DNA of 56,622 bases from Sphingomonas sp. (GTDB taxonomy: Bacteria > Pseudomonadota > Alphaproteobacteria > Sphingomonadales > Sphingomonadaceae): NCBI RefSeq assembly GCF_019746665.1, contig NZ_JAIERS010000013.1, positions 1 to 56,622 on the forward strand, in the 5' to 3' direction. Shown piece after piece: positions 56,413 to 56,622 of this stretch. The position numbers were made by a program, and so were the translations under genes. The notes below the pieces were generated by a model. It was not told where the DNA came from. It saw nothing but the letters and a program-made list of their open reading frames with translations, and ran no database searches. Positions within the stretch are counted from its first letter, which is position 1; each line of letters starts with the position of its first letter.

Positions 56413-56622
<210 letters not shown>

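Overview
This is a chromosomal window from a high-GC alphaproteobacterium, most likely Sphingomonas or a close relative in the Sphingomonadaceae. The evidence is the gene order and protein character: a TonB-dependent receptor with a tryptophan-halogenase/DUF6445 pair, a complete dcw cluster encoding DAP-type MurE, the ubiE-ubiB-coaBC-dut block, mutM-rpsT-dnaA, and abundant short GC-rich palindromic repeats. The DNA is almost all core chromosome. I see no prophage, insertion sequence, CRISPR array, rRNA or tRNA gene.

Layout. (1) 1-7.0 kb: a nutrient-uptake locus. A TonB-dependent receptor is followed by an exported six-hairpin-glycosidase-like protein. They converge on an oppositely oriented flavin-dependent tryptophan halogenase and a DUF6445 protein that looks like a 2-oxoglutarate/Fe(II) oxygenase. 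(2) 7.1-13.0 kb: mixed housekeeping genes. These are DUF1289, a DEAD-box helicase, a Y-family DNA polymerase, a DUF962/Mpo1-like protein, a VapBC toxin-antitoxin pair, a cysteine synthase and a small membrane protein. (3) 13.2-32.2 kb: the division and cell wall cluster, all on the + strand and mostly joined by 1-4 bp stop/start overlaps: mraZ-rsmH-ftsL-ftsI-murE-murF-mraY-murD-ftsW-murG-murC-(57-aa ORF)-murB-ddl-ftsQ-ftsA-ftsZ. It makes the lipid II precursor, flips and polymerises it at the septum, and builds the Z-ring. Its promoter sits in an array of six 10-bp-spaced MraZ-type boxes. (4) 32.2-40.5 kb: nitroreductase, CBS/CorC-type membrane protein, class C beta-lactamase-like hydrolase, PhzF-like isomerase, cation efflux protein, PdxH, DsrE-like protein, MoeB/ThiF-like adenylyltransferase and a small secreted protein. 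(5) 40.5-48.8 kb: dut, coaBC, ubiB, ubiE, mutM and rpsT, with two GT-C-like multi-pass membrane proteins interleaved. (6) 48.8-56.6 kb: dnaA, a triheme cytochrome c, rpoC and the 3' end of rpoB.

The least expected signal is a family of short palindromic repeats, with termini like AAATCCTCCCC...GGGGAGGATTT, that has entered the dcw operon. One full copy lies in frame inside murD and adds about 50 residues. Another sits between murB and ddl, and its terminal hairpin contains the ddl ribosome binding site. A small hairpin of the same type contains the murB ribosome binding site. Related inverted repeats separate two convergent genes at 36.5 kb and split rpoB from rpoC. A second palindromic family (TCCCCGG...CCGGGGA) occurs as two tandem pairs at 32.3-32.6 kb and 34.8-35.1 kb. 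A 57-codon reading frame between murC and murB, preceded by the same GGATAGGGGC leader as ftsA, is a plausible unannotated member of the division operon.
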